A stretch of DNA of 6,057 bases from STD2-77 sp964503935 (GTDB lineage Bacteria > Patescibacteriota > Minisyncoccia > JAHIHE01 > JAGLIN01). The stretch is from positions 1 to 6,057 of the forward strand of contig CAZDCJ010000053.1 of NCBI GenBank assembly GCA_964503935.1, in the 5' to 3' direction. The notes under the pieces were generated by a model that was not told the origin of the DNA, made no database searches, and saw only the letters and a list, made by a program, of their open reading frames with translations. Position numbers and translations under genes: made by a program. Of the stretch, positions 6,020 through 6,057 are shown piece after piece. Positions within the stretch are counted from its first letter, which is position 1; every line of letters begins with the position of its first letter.

Positions 6020-6057
6020 ATGAAAAAAAATTTACTGTCGTTTCTTGCCGCTCTTGC
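6020..6057 (+). CDS. N-terminus of an exported protein (partial, runs off the window)
   Basis: ATG 6020 opens a frame reading MKKNLLSFLAAL with one further partial codon before the window ends. Two lysines followed by a hydrophobic run are a typical start of a signal peptide, so the product is probably exported or membrane-inserted. It begins 82 bases after the beta-helix/pilin gene on the same strand. TTAACC lies at 6012-6017, only two bases before the ATG, and there is no Shine-Dalgarno. The start includes a run of eight A residues. Too little is visible to name a family. A second pilin or surface protein would fit the neighbourhood, but that is inference. Confidence 0.6.
   Translation, partial: MKKNLLSFLAAL

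Overview
The window looks like a piece of a draft or metagenome-assembled bacterial genome, most likely from the Candidate Phyla Radiation (Patescibacteria, Parcubacteria-like). Three points suggest this. A secreted protein ends in the two-helix 'T4SS pilin' type domain common in that group. The DNA polymerase I has an eroded proofreading domain. The gene starts lack a convincing Shine-Dalgarno sequence. The lineage is an inference; no rRNA or other marker gene is present. All genes lie on the + strand, and the coding DNA is moderately GC-rich.

Layout. Bases 2-289 are the 3' part of tsaE, a tRNA t6A modification ATPase cut by the window edge. Bases 290-398 are non-coding and hold one clear stem-loop. 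Bases 399-740 encode a small, unrecognised, charged coiled-coil protein. Bases 770-3423 are polA (DNA polymerase I), interrupted by a run of exactly 100 Ns (1479-1578), an assembly gap of unknown true length. The 5' nuclease domain lies before the gap. The decayed 3'-5' exonuclease-like domain and an intact polymerase domain lie after it.

Bases 3424-3777 are a 354-base intergenic region. Its first half is a dense run of small perfect or near-perfect hairpins (a terminator candidate plus REP-like palindromes). Its second half is AT-rich with promoter-like -10 boxes. Bases 3778-5937 encode a 719-residue secreted protein. It has a signal peptide, a right-handed parallel beta-helix with a 'SPAIDAGDP...D.GRYG' tail, a linker, and a C-terminal cysteine-containing two-transmembrane domain resembling type IV secretion pilins. 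At 6020 a further gene begins with a signal-peptide-like N-terminus and runs off the window.

The left half is housekeeping (translation fidelity and DNA replication/repair). The right half is a separately promoted cell-surface module. The most interesting feature is the joining of a beta-helix ectodomain to a pilin-like membrane domain. Next are the hairpin array and a TTAA(0-2 nt)CC motif before all four visible gene starts.
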